This document shows, in pieces, positions 1 through 6,245 of a DNA stretch of 6,353 nt. Under the pieces are notes generated by a model, which saw only the letters and a program-made list of their open reading frames with translations, did not search any database and was not told the origin of the DNA. The position numbers and the translations under genes were made by a program. The stretch is taken from assembly GCA_021808985.1 (NCBI GenBank), contig JAKBAQ010000164.1, forward strand, positions 1-6,353. The letters are read 5' to 3'. The stretch's first letter is position 1; each line of letters starts with the position of its first letter. This DNA is from Pseudomonadota bacterium (GTDB lineage: Bacteria; Pseudomonadota; Alphaproteobacteria; Acetobacterales; Acetobacteraceae).

Positions 1-160
1 GCGCCTCGAAACCGAGCAGCGCGGTGATGAGCAGGCACAGGCCGATAATCCACGGCCGGTTGTTGAAGATCAGCCGCTCCATCGGCGAGCCGGAATGAAC
101 ATCGAAGGCCGCGAGGTCTTCGATAATCGTCTGCGAATCCGAGGAGGGAGCAATAGCCAT
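1..160 (-). CDS. MMPL/RND-family transporter permease, N-terminal fragment (runs off left edge)
   Basis: The first 53 codons of a gene that continues past the left edge. The ATG at 158-160 is preceded by AAGGA (168-172 on the plus strand) with a 7-nt spacer, a good ribosome binding site that fixes the start. The visible protein has an acidic cytoplasmic N-terminus, then ERLIFNNRPW, then a hydrophobic stretch IIGLCLLITALLGFEA that reads as the first transmembrane helix. A short soluble lead, a motif of the type 'ER-x-(I/L)F-x-xRPW' and then TM1 is how the MMPL-type RND permeases of DUF1302/DUF1329 clusters begin. In such proteins the proton-driven permease has about 12 TM helices and two periplasmic loops, and exports or moves lipids and other hydrophobic compounds. 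It starts 17 nt after the YCF48-like stop codon, so it is very likely co-transcribed. The family call rests on the N-terminus and neighbours only; catalytic Asp residues and later helices are outside the window. Confidence 0.8.
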   Translation of the reverse strand, partial: MAIAPSSDSQTIIEDLAAFDVHSGSPMERLIFNNRPWIIGLCLLITALLGFEA

Positions 161-177
161 GGGCAAATCCTTGGAAC

Positions 178-1272
178 TTAGCGAAGTGAGGTGGCGGGAA
201 TGAGGCTGACGCCAAGCGCGCCCACCGCAACAGCGCCACCATCGGCGGCCAGCGCGAGATCCGCCACGGCGGGCACATGCTGGGGCAGCAGCGCGTAGGT
301 GGAGAGATCAGGCGCGCTGAGATAAAGATTGCCGTTGCCGGCGGCGAGCAATACGCGCCCCGATGGCAGCGCCACCCCGGCGAGGATGGCGGCATCGGTG
401 CCGAGTGTCACCGGCGCCCAGCTCGCCCCCTCATCGGCTGAACGGTAAACCTCGCCCTGCAAGCCGAACACCACCCACTGCCCGCCCGCCTGCACCGCGC
501 CAAACAGCGTGGCGGTGTAAGGCCCGCTGAGAGGCGTGAAATTGCGGCAAGAGGAATCACCGCGCAGCAGCAAACCGTTTTCGCCCACCAGCAGGGTGGA
601 GGCGCCGTCGGGCACGATGTCATAAATATTCTGGAAATCAGGGTTGTTTATTTTCGAGGTCCATTCCGCCCAGTTGCCCTGCCCCTGCCGGCGCATCGCC
701 ATGTCCTGCTGGCCCGCCGCCAGCAGCGCCCCGCCGCACATCCCCACGGCCAAAAAAGGCTTGCTTGGCCCGTCCTGGGTATAGGCGCTGGCCACGCGCT
801 GGTCGATCGCGGCGCTGGCCACCCAGGGCACGCCGGGCGCCGGGGCGGCGGACGCCGCCGAAGCAGCCGTCGCGCCGACGGCCTGGATCACCTCCAGCCC
901 GCTCACCGCCACGCGCCAGCTGCGCCCGCCATCGGTGCTGTGCAGGATGGTGCCATAATGCCCCACCGCCCAGCCATCGCGCGGCGAGGTGAAGTAAAGA
1001 TCCGTGAGGGTCAGATCCACCGGCACCTTGGCCTGGGTCCAGCTTTGCCCGTTATCGGTGGAGACCACGATGGTGCCATGCAGCCCCGCCGCCACCAGCG
1101 CGCCGCCGGCGCGGGCAATGGCGATGAGCGGCGTATGCGCCGGGTCCTTCACCGCGATGGCGGCATGGTCCAGCGCATAATAGCCGGTGGCCGCGCCCGC
1201 CGGCGCGGGGCAGAGGAGCAACATGGCGGCAAGGCGCCAGAACAACCGGCGGATTTGCAAAAATCTCGGCAT
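178..1272 (-). CDS. YCF48/BNR-repeat exported protein (photosystem II stability factor-like beta-propeller)
   Basis: An exported beta-propeller-type protein, probably periplasmic. I place the start at ATG 1270-1272 (364 aa), which has AAGG 8 nt upstream and gives a normal signal peptide: basic MPRFLQIRRLFWR, a hydrophobic LAAMLLL core and a cleavage site near AGA-A. A GTG at 1294-1296 would add 8 residues and overlap the upstream stop as GTGA; it lacks a clear ribosome binding site. Numbered from the GTG, repeats with the (S/T)xDxGxSW signature lie at 79-86 (STDNGQSW), 120-127 (STDGGRSW) and 286-293 (SADEGASW), each preceded by a G-x-(I/V)-type strand. The middle repeats are degenerate. An Ala/Ser/Pro-rich stretch (about 139-163) interrupts the propeller after repeat 2. 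Two cysteines of the mature part (187, 250) could form a disulfide. YCF48/HCF136 proteins assist photosystem II assembly in phototrophs; here the family neighbours point to an accessory subunit of the transporter, role unknown. No photosystem gene is seen in the window. Confidence 0.85.
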   Translation of the reverse strand: MPRFLQIRRLFWRLAAMLLLCPAPAGAATGYYALDHAAIAVKDPAHTPLIAIARAGGALVAAGLHGTIVVSTDNGQSWTQAKVPVDLTLTDLYFTSPRDGWAVGHYGTILHSTDGGRSWRVAVSGLEVIQAVGATAASAASAAPAPGVPWVASAAIDQRVASAYTQDGPSKPFLAVGMCGGALLAAGQQDMAMRRQGQGNWAEWTSKINNPDFQNIYDIVPDGASTLLVGENGLLLRGDSSCRNFTPLSGPYTATLFGAVQAGGQWVVFGLQGEVYRSADEGASWAPVTLGTDAAILAGVALPSGRVLLAAGNGNLYLSAPDLSTYALLPQHVPAVADLALAADGGAVAVGALGVSLIPATSLR

Positions 1273-1292
1273 GTCTGGCGCCTTTTCCGGAT

Positions 1293-2699
1293 TCACAAGC
1301 CGCCGCTATTGGCCATGCTCTGCTGCTCGAAGCGCGAATCCGAGATCGGCGTGAACACGGGCACCACCCCGCCTTCCGGCCGTGGCGCCATGTAGAACGG
1401 CAGTTCGAACAGGTAATTGGCGGCCTGGAAATTTGTCAGCCAGTTGCCATTCATGCGGGTGCCCGGCAGGTCCGGCTGGCACTGGTTGATCGTCTGGCCA
1501 AACTTCCACAGATTATTCTGGTCGTCATAGGCTTCCGTGGCCAGCACGGCCCAGGTATCCTCATCCACATAGAACCGGCGCAGCGGCTCCACATGCCGCT
1601 TGCCGGGCGCAAGGCGCGCCTCCACCACCCACACGCGGTGAACTTCGTAGCGTGTCAGGTCAGGATTGACAAATTTCAGTCCCATCACGTCGTTCGGCTG
1701 CGACATGTGCATCTTGTGCTGATTATACAGCACGATCATTTCCTTCTTGCCCAGAAGCTTCCAGTTGTAACGGTCAAGCGCGCCGTTCCAGCCCCAGATC
1801 TCGTCATAATTCGCGGCGTCATCATATTCCGATGCCGGAATGTCATATTCCGTGCCGGGCAGCTGGCGCACACGCCCCAGCCCCTGCAAATATTCAAACG
1901 CGGTATCCGGCGTCACCTGCGTGTTGGAGGAATATTTCGCCAAAATCTTGCCGCCCACCTGGTTGGGCGGCGCCAGGTTCTCGACATATTCGTCAAGATA
2001 GATGTTGTGGGCCGCGTATTCTTCCGGTGTCGTGCCCTCGACATAATATGGCGCGCGCATCCAGAAGGCGACGAGCGTTGTGAGCGTGCGCGTACCGCTG
2101 CCCACCACATAGTTGGACTCGTTGGTGAACAGATAAGCGCCACCCCAGCGCTGCAGATGATTCCAGATGATCTGCGCGCCGGCAACGTTGGGGTCACTGC
2201 TGGGAATCGGGAAGGGCGTGCCGCAGACCGCGCCCTGAATGCCATACACCAGGCCGCCCGCGCCGGGTTGGGCCCGCGCCACATTCAGCTTGGTGTTGTC
2301 ATACACATATTGCGGCGCGCAGGCGGTGCGGTGCGCCGGATACACATCCATCCGGAAACCATCGCCGCCGAAACGCCTGAACATCTCACGCTGGCCATCG
2401 CACATCAGGCTCGCATATTTGTCCTGGTTATCAGCGCTCACTGAAAACAAGGGCTGTTCGCCGCCGAACAGATCCGGCGGAAACATGCTCGGCTCCCACC
2501 CGGCGGGCGGCGTGCTCACGCCGCCCGCCCATGCCGGCACCAGCCCGCTCTTGCTGGCGGCGCGCTCGGCGCCGAAGGGAGTGAAATCATCGCCGCCCAG
2601 GGCGCTGGCATCGGGCGCGCTCTGGGCACGGGCGGCGGTGATGAGCGAAGGCGCGGCCAGGCAGGCGGCACCGGCAAGCAGCAGATTGCGGCGGTTCAT
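1293..2699 (-). CDS. DUF1329 family exported protein (LolA/LolB-like fold, outer-membrane lipoprotein-sorting-like)
   Basis: A 468-aa periplasmic protein of the DUF1329 family, whose usual length is about 450 aa, so it looks complete. I chose the ATG at 2697-2699, not the in-frame ATG at 2715-2717. The downstream start begins the signal peptide directly (MNRRNLLLAG, hydrophobic core, TAARA then Gln) and has GAGGA 11 nt upstream; the upstream start has no recognisable ribosome binding site. The RR followed by NLLL resembles a twin-arginine (Tat) signal, but a Sec route is equally possible. Family-like features include a C-proximal block around residue 373-400 with RRFYVDEDTW, then LATEAYDDQNNLWKFGQT, and the closing segment LFELPFYMAPRPEGG. 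Family knowledge places DUF1329 next to DUF1302 and MMPL/RND genes, with a proposed lipid-carrier-like fold; carriage of a hydrophobic ligand between the membranes is inference. It starts 25 nt after the DUF1302 stop and ends 20 nt before the YCF48-like ATG. Confidence 0.9.
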   Translation of the reverse strand: MNRRNLLLAGAACLAAPSLITAARAQSAPDASALGGDDFTPFGAERAASKSGLVPAWAGGVSTPPAGWEPSMFPPDLFGGEQPLFSVSADNQDKYASLMCDGQREMFRRFGGDGFRMDVYPAHRTACAPQYVYDNTKLNVARAQPGAGGLVYGIQGAVCGTPFPIPSSDPNVAGAQIIWNHLQRWGGAYLFTNESNYVVGSGTRTLTTLVAFWMRAPYYVEGTTPEEYAAHNIYLDEYVENLAPPNQVGGKILAKYSSNTQVTPDTAFEYLQGLGRVRQLPGTEYDIPASEYDDAANYDEIWGWNGALDRYNWKLLGKKEMIVLYNQHKMHMSQPNDVMGLKFVNPDLTRYEVHRVWVVEARLAPGKRHVEPLRRFYVDEDTWAVLATEAYDDQNNLWKFGQTINQCQPDLPGTRMNGNWLTNFQAANYLFELPFYMAPRPEGGVVPVFTPISDSRFEQQSMANSGGL

Positions 2700-2724
2700 G
2701 GTCGGAGGATTCCTCATCTTGTTA

Positions 2725-4335
2725 TCAGAATGTTTTCTGGAAGTAGAGTTCGGCGTAATCGCGGTCGATATTGGCCTGCCGGTTTGGCGGCCCCGCGTAG
2801 CGCTGATACGTGATGCCGAAATTGAAATTCGCCTTGTAGATCGCCTTCACACCGACATCGATGGTGGCGGTGCCGGCATTGAGGCCGGAGAATTCGGAAT
2901 CACCCTGGAAGTTCACGTTGTAGGAGACCGGAAAATCCACCTCGAGATCAGACCGCGGGAAATATTGCGGGGTCCAGGCGACATCGAAGGAGCCGCCGTC
3001 GCGCGTATGCCCCGCCACCAGCGCCGCCTTGTTCTTGGTCACGCCGAGCACGTCGTTGAGCACCAGCTCCGCCTCCAGCGTGCCGCCATTGGTGAAGACC
3101 GGCAGTGGCGGGGTGATGTAGATGCCGTTGACGAGGAAATTCATCACCGTGCCCTCGGCATATAGCGGATCGTTATAGCTCACCGCGCCGCCATAGCTCG
3201 GCGTGCTCAAGAGCGGCTGGCCCGTGCGGAGCGAAAGCTCGCTGGCCAGATTCACCTGGTCAAAAACGGTGGACAGGCTGGCCGCGTAAGCATCCACCGG
3301 CTTGGCGTAGTAGATGCGGTATTGCCCCACCTCCAGCCCCTGCGCGGTGGGCGCGAAGAAGGCCGGGGCGTAGGTTTCCACCCCCGGCGTCTTGGGAATG
3401 GCGTGAACATAATACAGCCCGAAATTATACTGGCCGAACGCCGCATAGGCGGAGAGGCCGTACTGGTCCAGCCCGTTGGGGGGGCGCACATCCGGGCCGC
3501 GGAACAGCGAATAGGCCTGGCCGTTCACCACCGGCGAGGCGAGGATGCGCTGCGCCCCGGGGCCGACAATGTCAGCCGATGAGAAATACGAGCCGACGCC
3601 AGGCAAAATGTCCGGCTCATACTCAAACTGCCAATAGCCCATGAGCTGCACGCCGTTGCCGAAATCATAAGCAACCTGGGCCGCGCCAGTGGGCAGGAAC
3701 AAGGACTGCGCCTGCGGGTTCGCCAATGTCTCGGCGGCGTAAAAATCCACCGGCGCCTGCAGGCCGGAAATGCCGCTGAGGGTGAACAGGCTCTGCCCCC
3801 AGGTGATGGTCTGGCGCCCGATCTGCCAGGAGAGCTTCTGCCTGCCATTGTCAAAATGCTCAGCGCCATAGACGAAGGCGGCCAGCATCTCGATACGCCG
3901 GCCCTCATTGGCCACCGTGGCGGAGGGAAACCCGGTGGAGGAGACATTGTAACTGTTGAAGGTGCTGGGCGAATTGTTCTTGTTGCGGCCGAGATACGGC
4001 GTATCCAGCCAGGCCTGCAGGCTGGCGCGCAGGCCGTAGTCGCCATCGGAGATGCCGAGCTGCTCCAGCGTCTGCACGCGGTTCTCAAACACGCCGGTGC
4101 GGAAATTGCGGTCGCCGTCATCGGTGTTGCTGCTCAGCATGGCATAGTCCACCGGCGCGGTGCGCAGGCCCACGTTATAGCCAAGCGTGGATTGCAGATT
4201 GATCGTGAAATCGCCCGCATAATACGTCATCGCGTGGGCGGGATGAGCAAGGCCGATTGCAACCCCAAGCCCGGCCAGAACGGTCGAGCGCAGGATCCGA
4301 GGCTTGAAATGCCGGCTGATACGTCGGGTGGACAT
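2725..4335 (-). CDS. DUF1302 family outer-membrane beta-barrel-like protein
   Basis: A 536-aa outer-membrane protein. The ATG at 4333-4335 is chosen because GGGAG lies 8 nt upstream and a typical signal peptide follows at once: basic MSTRRISRHFKPRILR, hydrophobic STVLAGLGVAIGLA, cleavage after PAHA at residue 35. The open frame extends 27 codons further upstream, but that part is very basic, lacks a ribosome binding site and would bury the signal. The mature part shows DUF1302 hallmarks: an early DGDRNF motif, IGRQTITWGQ at about 172-181, and many alternating aromatic/polar strands such as YNFGLYYVHAIP. The chain ends in YFQKTF with a terminal Phe, the usual C-terminal signal for BAM-dependent insertion. 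The family is found with DUF1329 and MMPL/RND genes and is thought to be the outer-membrane component for hydrophobic compounds; direction and substrate are unknown. It is the first gene of the leftward operon. Confidence 0.9.
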   Translation of the reverse strand: MSTRRISRHFKPRILRSTVLAGLGVAIGLAHPAHAMTYYAGDFTINLQSTLGYNVGLRTAPVDYAMLSSNTDDGDRNFRTGVFENRVQTLEQLGISDGDYGLRASLQAWLDTPYLGRNKNNSPSTFNSYNVSSTGFPSATVANEGRRIEMLAAFVYGAEHFDNGRQKLSWQIGRQTITWGQSLFTLSGISGLQAPVDFYAAETLANPQAQSLFLPTGAAQVAYDFGNGVQLMGYWQFEYEPDILPGVGSYFSSADIVGPGAQRILASPVVNGQAYSLFRGPDVRPPNGLDQYGLSAYAAFGQYNFGLYYVHAIPKTPGVETYAPAFFAPTAQGLEVGQYRIYYAKPVDAYAASLSTVFDQVNLASELSLRTGQPLLSTPSYGGAVSYNDPLYAEGTVMNFLVNGIYITPPLPVFTNGGTLEAELVLNDVLGVTKNKAALVAGHTRDGGSFDVAWTPQYFPRSDLEVDFPVSYNVNFQGDSEFSGLNAGTATIDVGVKAIYKANFNFGITYQRYAGPPNRQANIDRDYAELYFQKTF

Positions 4336-4360
4336 TTTTATATCTCCCAGTTTGTTTTTT

Positions 4361-4382
4361 CGCGGCCCCTTGGCGCGCCGCG
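4361..4382 (-). promoter_or_regulatory. Candidate leader hairpin upstream of the DUF1302 ribosome binding site
   Basis: Perfect 6-bp arms CGCGGC (4361-4366) and GCCGCG (4377-4382) enclose a 10-nt loop. In the leftward transcript the hairpin lies between the proposed promoter and the GGGAG ribosome binding site, and it is followed by an A-rich run (AAAAAACAAA), not by U residues, so it is not an intrinsic terminator in that direction. It could stabilise the leader or affect translation, but in GC-rich DNA a stem this short may be chance. Confidence 0.25.
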
Positions 4383-4431
4383 GCTTATGCATCGCTATGC
4401 CGCCATTATTTATCACAGGCGTCGGGGGCAG

Positions 4432-4449
4432 TAAATATACTAAATATAC
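4432..4449. repeat. Perfect 9-bp tandem direct repeat TAAATATAC x2
   Basis: TAAATATAC at 4432-4440 is followed without a gap by an identical copy at 4441-4449. On the minus strand each copy reads GTATATTTA and so supplies a TATATT -10-like box, giving two overlapping promoter choices 9 bp apart, or a paired protein-binding site. The final C of the second copy is also the first base of the inverted repeat beside it. Confidence 0.7.
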
Positions 4450-4481
4450 GATTAATTAAAAATAGAAAGTAAAATTAATCG
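4449..4481. promoter_or_regulatory. Inverted repeat CGATTAATT-N15-AATTAATCG, candidate operator
   Basis: Perfect 9-bp arms at 4449-4457 and 4473-4481 are separated by a 15-bp A-rich spacer. The centre-to-centre distance of the arms is 24 bp. The right arm abuts the weak -35-like TTTACT and the left arm sits directly upstream of the nearer -10-like TATATT, so a bound dimeric regulator would cover the promoter. The symmetry is seen directly; operator function and the identity of any regulator are inference. No regulator gene is present in the window. Confidence 0.45.
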
Positions 4482-4518
4482 AAGCGTTACATAACACCAT
4501 CCCCGCCGGAGCGCCCCT

Positions 4519-6141
4519 TCAGGCGCCGCGCAGGATGATATCGGCCCCGCGCCAGGCCATCACCATGGTGGGCCCGTTGGTGTTGCCGGCGGGGATCTGC
4601 GGCATGATGGAGGTATCGAGCACACGCAGCCCCTCCACCCCGCGCACGCGCAATTGCGGGTCCACCACGCTGGCTTCATCATTGCCCATGCGGCAGGAGC
4701 CCACGGCATGGTAGCCGCAACTGCCGTAGAGATCGTAAGCTGCGATGATCTCCTCATCGCTTTGCGCCTGCGGGCCGGGATAGGTTTCAGCGGCGATGAA
4801 GCGCTTCAGCGCCCCCTGCTCCGCCATCCGCCTGCCCAGCTTCACGGTCGCCACCATCAGCGCGCGGTCCTCGCCCTGGGTATAATAGTTGGGGTGCAGC
4901 TCGGGCATCTCCTCGGGGTTGGCGCTGCGGATATTCACCGTGCCGTGCGAGACCGGGCGCAGCGGGTAGCCGACCAGATGGAAGCCCGGAAAATTCTCCA
5001 GCCTGGTGCGGCCGGATTCGAAATCAAAGCTGAAGGGGGCGAGCAGAAACTGCACATCCGGCCGGCTGGCCCCGGCTCCCGAGCGCAGCCACGCGCCCAG
5101 CTCATAGGCGGCGGAGCCCATCGGCCCGGCCTTGAACAGCAGATAGCGCAGCACATTGGCGAGCAGGCGCGGGCCGGAAAATGCCCGGTTCTCCGAAAGG
5201 GCCGCATATTCAGGCTTCAGCCGCCACTGCATCATGATACCGCGATGCTCCAGCAGCTTCCGCCCCACATCGGGGCTGTCCACCAGCGGCGCGATGCCGA
5301 GGCCGCGCAGCAGCGCGGCGGGGCCGATGCCGGAGCGCTGCAAAATGCCCGGCGAGGCCATGGCGCCGCCGCACAGGATGATCTGCCGACCCGCCACCAC
5401 CCGCGGCGCCTTGGCGGCACCTTCCAGCACGCGCAGCCCGGTGGCGCGCCTGCCCTCGAACACCACCCTGTCCACCAGCGCGCCGGTGAGGATGGTGAGG
5501 TTCGCGCGCTTGCCGCGAATCGGATCAATGAAGGCGGTGGCGGCACTTTGCCGCACACCCTTATAGATGGTGCGCGAGGCGTAGCCCACCGTCTCATCGC
5601 CCTGCGGCGCGTTCACATCCTGCCTGGGCTGCAGCCCCATGGCCGCGCAGGCGGCGATGATCCCCTCGGTGAGCGCGCTTTTGCGGTCGGCCAGCGTCAC
5701 CCTCAGCGGGCCGCCGCCGCCGCGCGTCTCGCCCTCGCCCAGCTCATGCCCCTCCAGCGCCTTGTAGGCTGGCCCGATATGCTTCCACGCCCAGTCATCG
5801 CTGCTCACCGCCGCGATCTCGTCAAAATCCGCGGGCTGGCCGCGCACATACATCATGCCGTTGACCGAGCTGGAGCCGCCCATCAGCCGCCCGCGCGCCC
5901 AGAATTCCGGGCGGAAGGCGTTGCCCTTCTCGGGCGCGGCGGCATACACGAACAGCCTGGCCGGATCGGTCATCGCCTTGGCGAGGCCCTTGGGCATCTG
6001 GATGAACAGATTTTTGTCCGACCCGCCCGCCTCGATGAGCGCCACGCGGTTTGCCGGATTCTCCGACAGACGGTAAGCCAGCACGCAGCCCGCCGCGCCG
6101 GCGCCGGCGATCACATAGTCGAACACTTGGTCGCTGCTCAT
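4519..6141 (-). CDS. GMC-family FAD-dependent alcohol dehydrogenase/oxidoreductase (choline dehydrogenase/AlkJ-like)
   Basis: A complete 540-aa glucose-methanol-choline oxidoreductase, a normal family length. The ATG at 6139-6141 follows a GGGGGA ribosome binding site and places the FAD motif at the N-terminus; an in-frame TTG at 6199-6201 overlaps the proposed -35 box and is rejected. Seen in order: the Rossmann dinucleotide motif GAGAAG (13-18) with the ribose-binding Glu of LIEAGG (E37); GMC signature 1, RGRLMGGSSSVNGMMYVRG (83-101); GMC signature 2, GGAMASPGILQRSGI (258-272); and the C-terminal catalytic pair, His478 in CGYHAVGSCRMG and Asn522 in AGNTNGPT. There is no signal peptide, so it is cytoplasmic or membrane-associated. 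Family enzymes oxidise primary alcohols, choline or similar compounds to aldehydes, passing electrons to quinones or oxygen. The substrate cannot be told from sequence. Its neighbours, an SDR and a hydrophobic-compound envelope cluster, suggest a lipid, terpenoid or steroid-like alcohol. I give no symbol, since betA and alkJ cannot be separated by eye. Confidence 0.93.
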   Translation of the reverse strand: MSSDQVFDYVIAGAGAAGCVLAYRLSENPANRVALIEAGGSDKNLFIQMPKGLAKAMTDPARLFVYAAAPEKGNAFRPEFWARGRLMGGSSSVNGMMYVRGQPADFDEIAAVSSDDWAWKHIGPAYKALEGHELGEGETRGGGGPLRVTLADRKSALTEGIIAACAAMGLQPRQDVNAPQGDETVGYASRTIYKGVRQSAATAFIDPIRGKRANLTILTGALVDRVVFEGRRATGLRVLEGAAKAPRVVAGRQIILCGGAMASPGILQRSGIGPAALLRGLGIAPLVDSPDVGRKLLEHRGIMMQWRLKPEYAALSENRAFSGPRLLANVLRYLLFKAGPMGSAAYELGAWLRSGAGASRPDVQFLLAPFSFDFESGRTRLENFPGFHLVGYPLRPVSHGTVNIRSANPEEMPELHPNYYTQGEDRALMVATVKLGRRMAEQGALKRFIAAETYPGPQAQSDEEIIAAYDLYGSCGYHAVGSCRMGNDEASVVDPQLRVRGVEGLRVLDTSIMPQIPAGNTNGPTMVMAWRGADIILRGA

Positions 6142-6173
6142 GTTCCCCCGCAATGGATTGTTTTTGTCGCCGC

Positions 6174-6201
6174 AAGGTAGACGGATCAAAAAACTCGTCA
6201 A
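6174..6201 (-). promoter_or_regulatory. Putative sigma-70-type promoter of the GMC gene
   Basis: On the minus strand TTGACG (6196-6201) is a 5/6 match to the -35 consensus and is followed, after 16 bp, by TACCTT (6174-6179), a weaker -10 box that is tolerable for alphaproteobacterial promoters. A start about 7 nt downstream would give a leader near 26 nt before the ATG at 6141. It lies in the 104-bp gap after the SDR stop, so the GMC gene may be transcribed independently of the SDR. No clear intrinsic terminator for the SDR gene is visible in the gap. Confidence 0.45.
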
Positions 6202-6245
6202 CCGCTCAATGAATTTTTAATTTGGCATCAAGGCCCGCGCCCCGC

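Larger units (their letters stand above)
4336..4518 (-). promoter_or_regulatory. Promoter/leader region of the DUF1302-DUF1329-YCF48-MMPL operon
   Basis: The 183-bp gap between the GMC stop codon and the DUF1302 ATG has a sharply AT-rich core (about 4430-4500) inside GC-rich DNA, as expected of a promoter. On the minus strand TATATT, a 5/6 match to a -10 box, occurs twice (4443-4448 and 4434-4439 on the plus strand). TTTACT at 4468-4473 could serve as a weak -35 box, but the spacing to the nearer TATATT is 19 bp, longer than ideal, so the exact boxes are uncertain. A small palindrome GTTA-CA-TAAC lies at 4486-4495. No convincing Rho-independent terminator for the GMC gene is visible, so read-through from it is possible. 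Confidence 0.55.

Noticed and set aside
1210..1236. A lipoprotein signal at LLLC in the YCF48-like leader
   Set aside because: The residues before Cys do not fit the lipobox, since Leu at -1 is not allowed, and a standard signal peptidase I site (AGA-A) follows a few residues later.
1593..3165. Plus-strand open frames of about 280-310 codons opposite the DUF1329 and DUF1302 genes
   Set aside because: They have shadow-like composition, no ribosome binding sites and no family motifs, and they lie wholly opposite well-supported genes.
4361..4382. The CGCGGC/GCCGCG hairpin as an intrinsic terminator
   Set aside because: In the leftward transcript it is followed by A residues, not U. The T-run lies on the wrong side for a plus-strand terminator and there is no plus-strand gene to end.
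4336..4416. An N-terminal extension of the DUF1302 protein starting at 4416
   Set aside because: The extra 27 residues are basic and lack a ribosome binding site, and they would place a normal signal peptide internally. The ATG at 4335 has GGGAG 8 nt upstream.
4654..6180. A 508-codon open frame on the plus strand opposite the GMC gene
   Set aside because: Its product is rich in His, Arg, Ala and Gly with no recognisable motif, the pattern of an antisense shadow in GC-rich DNA. The minus-strand frame carries every GMC signature.
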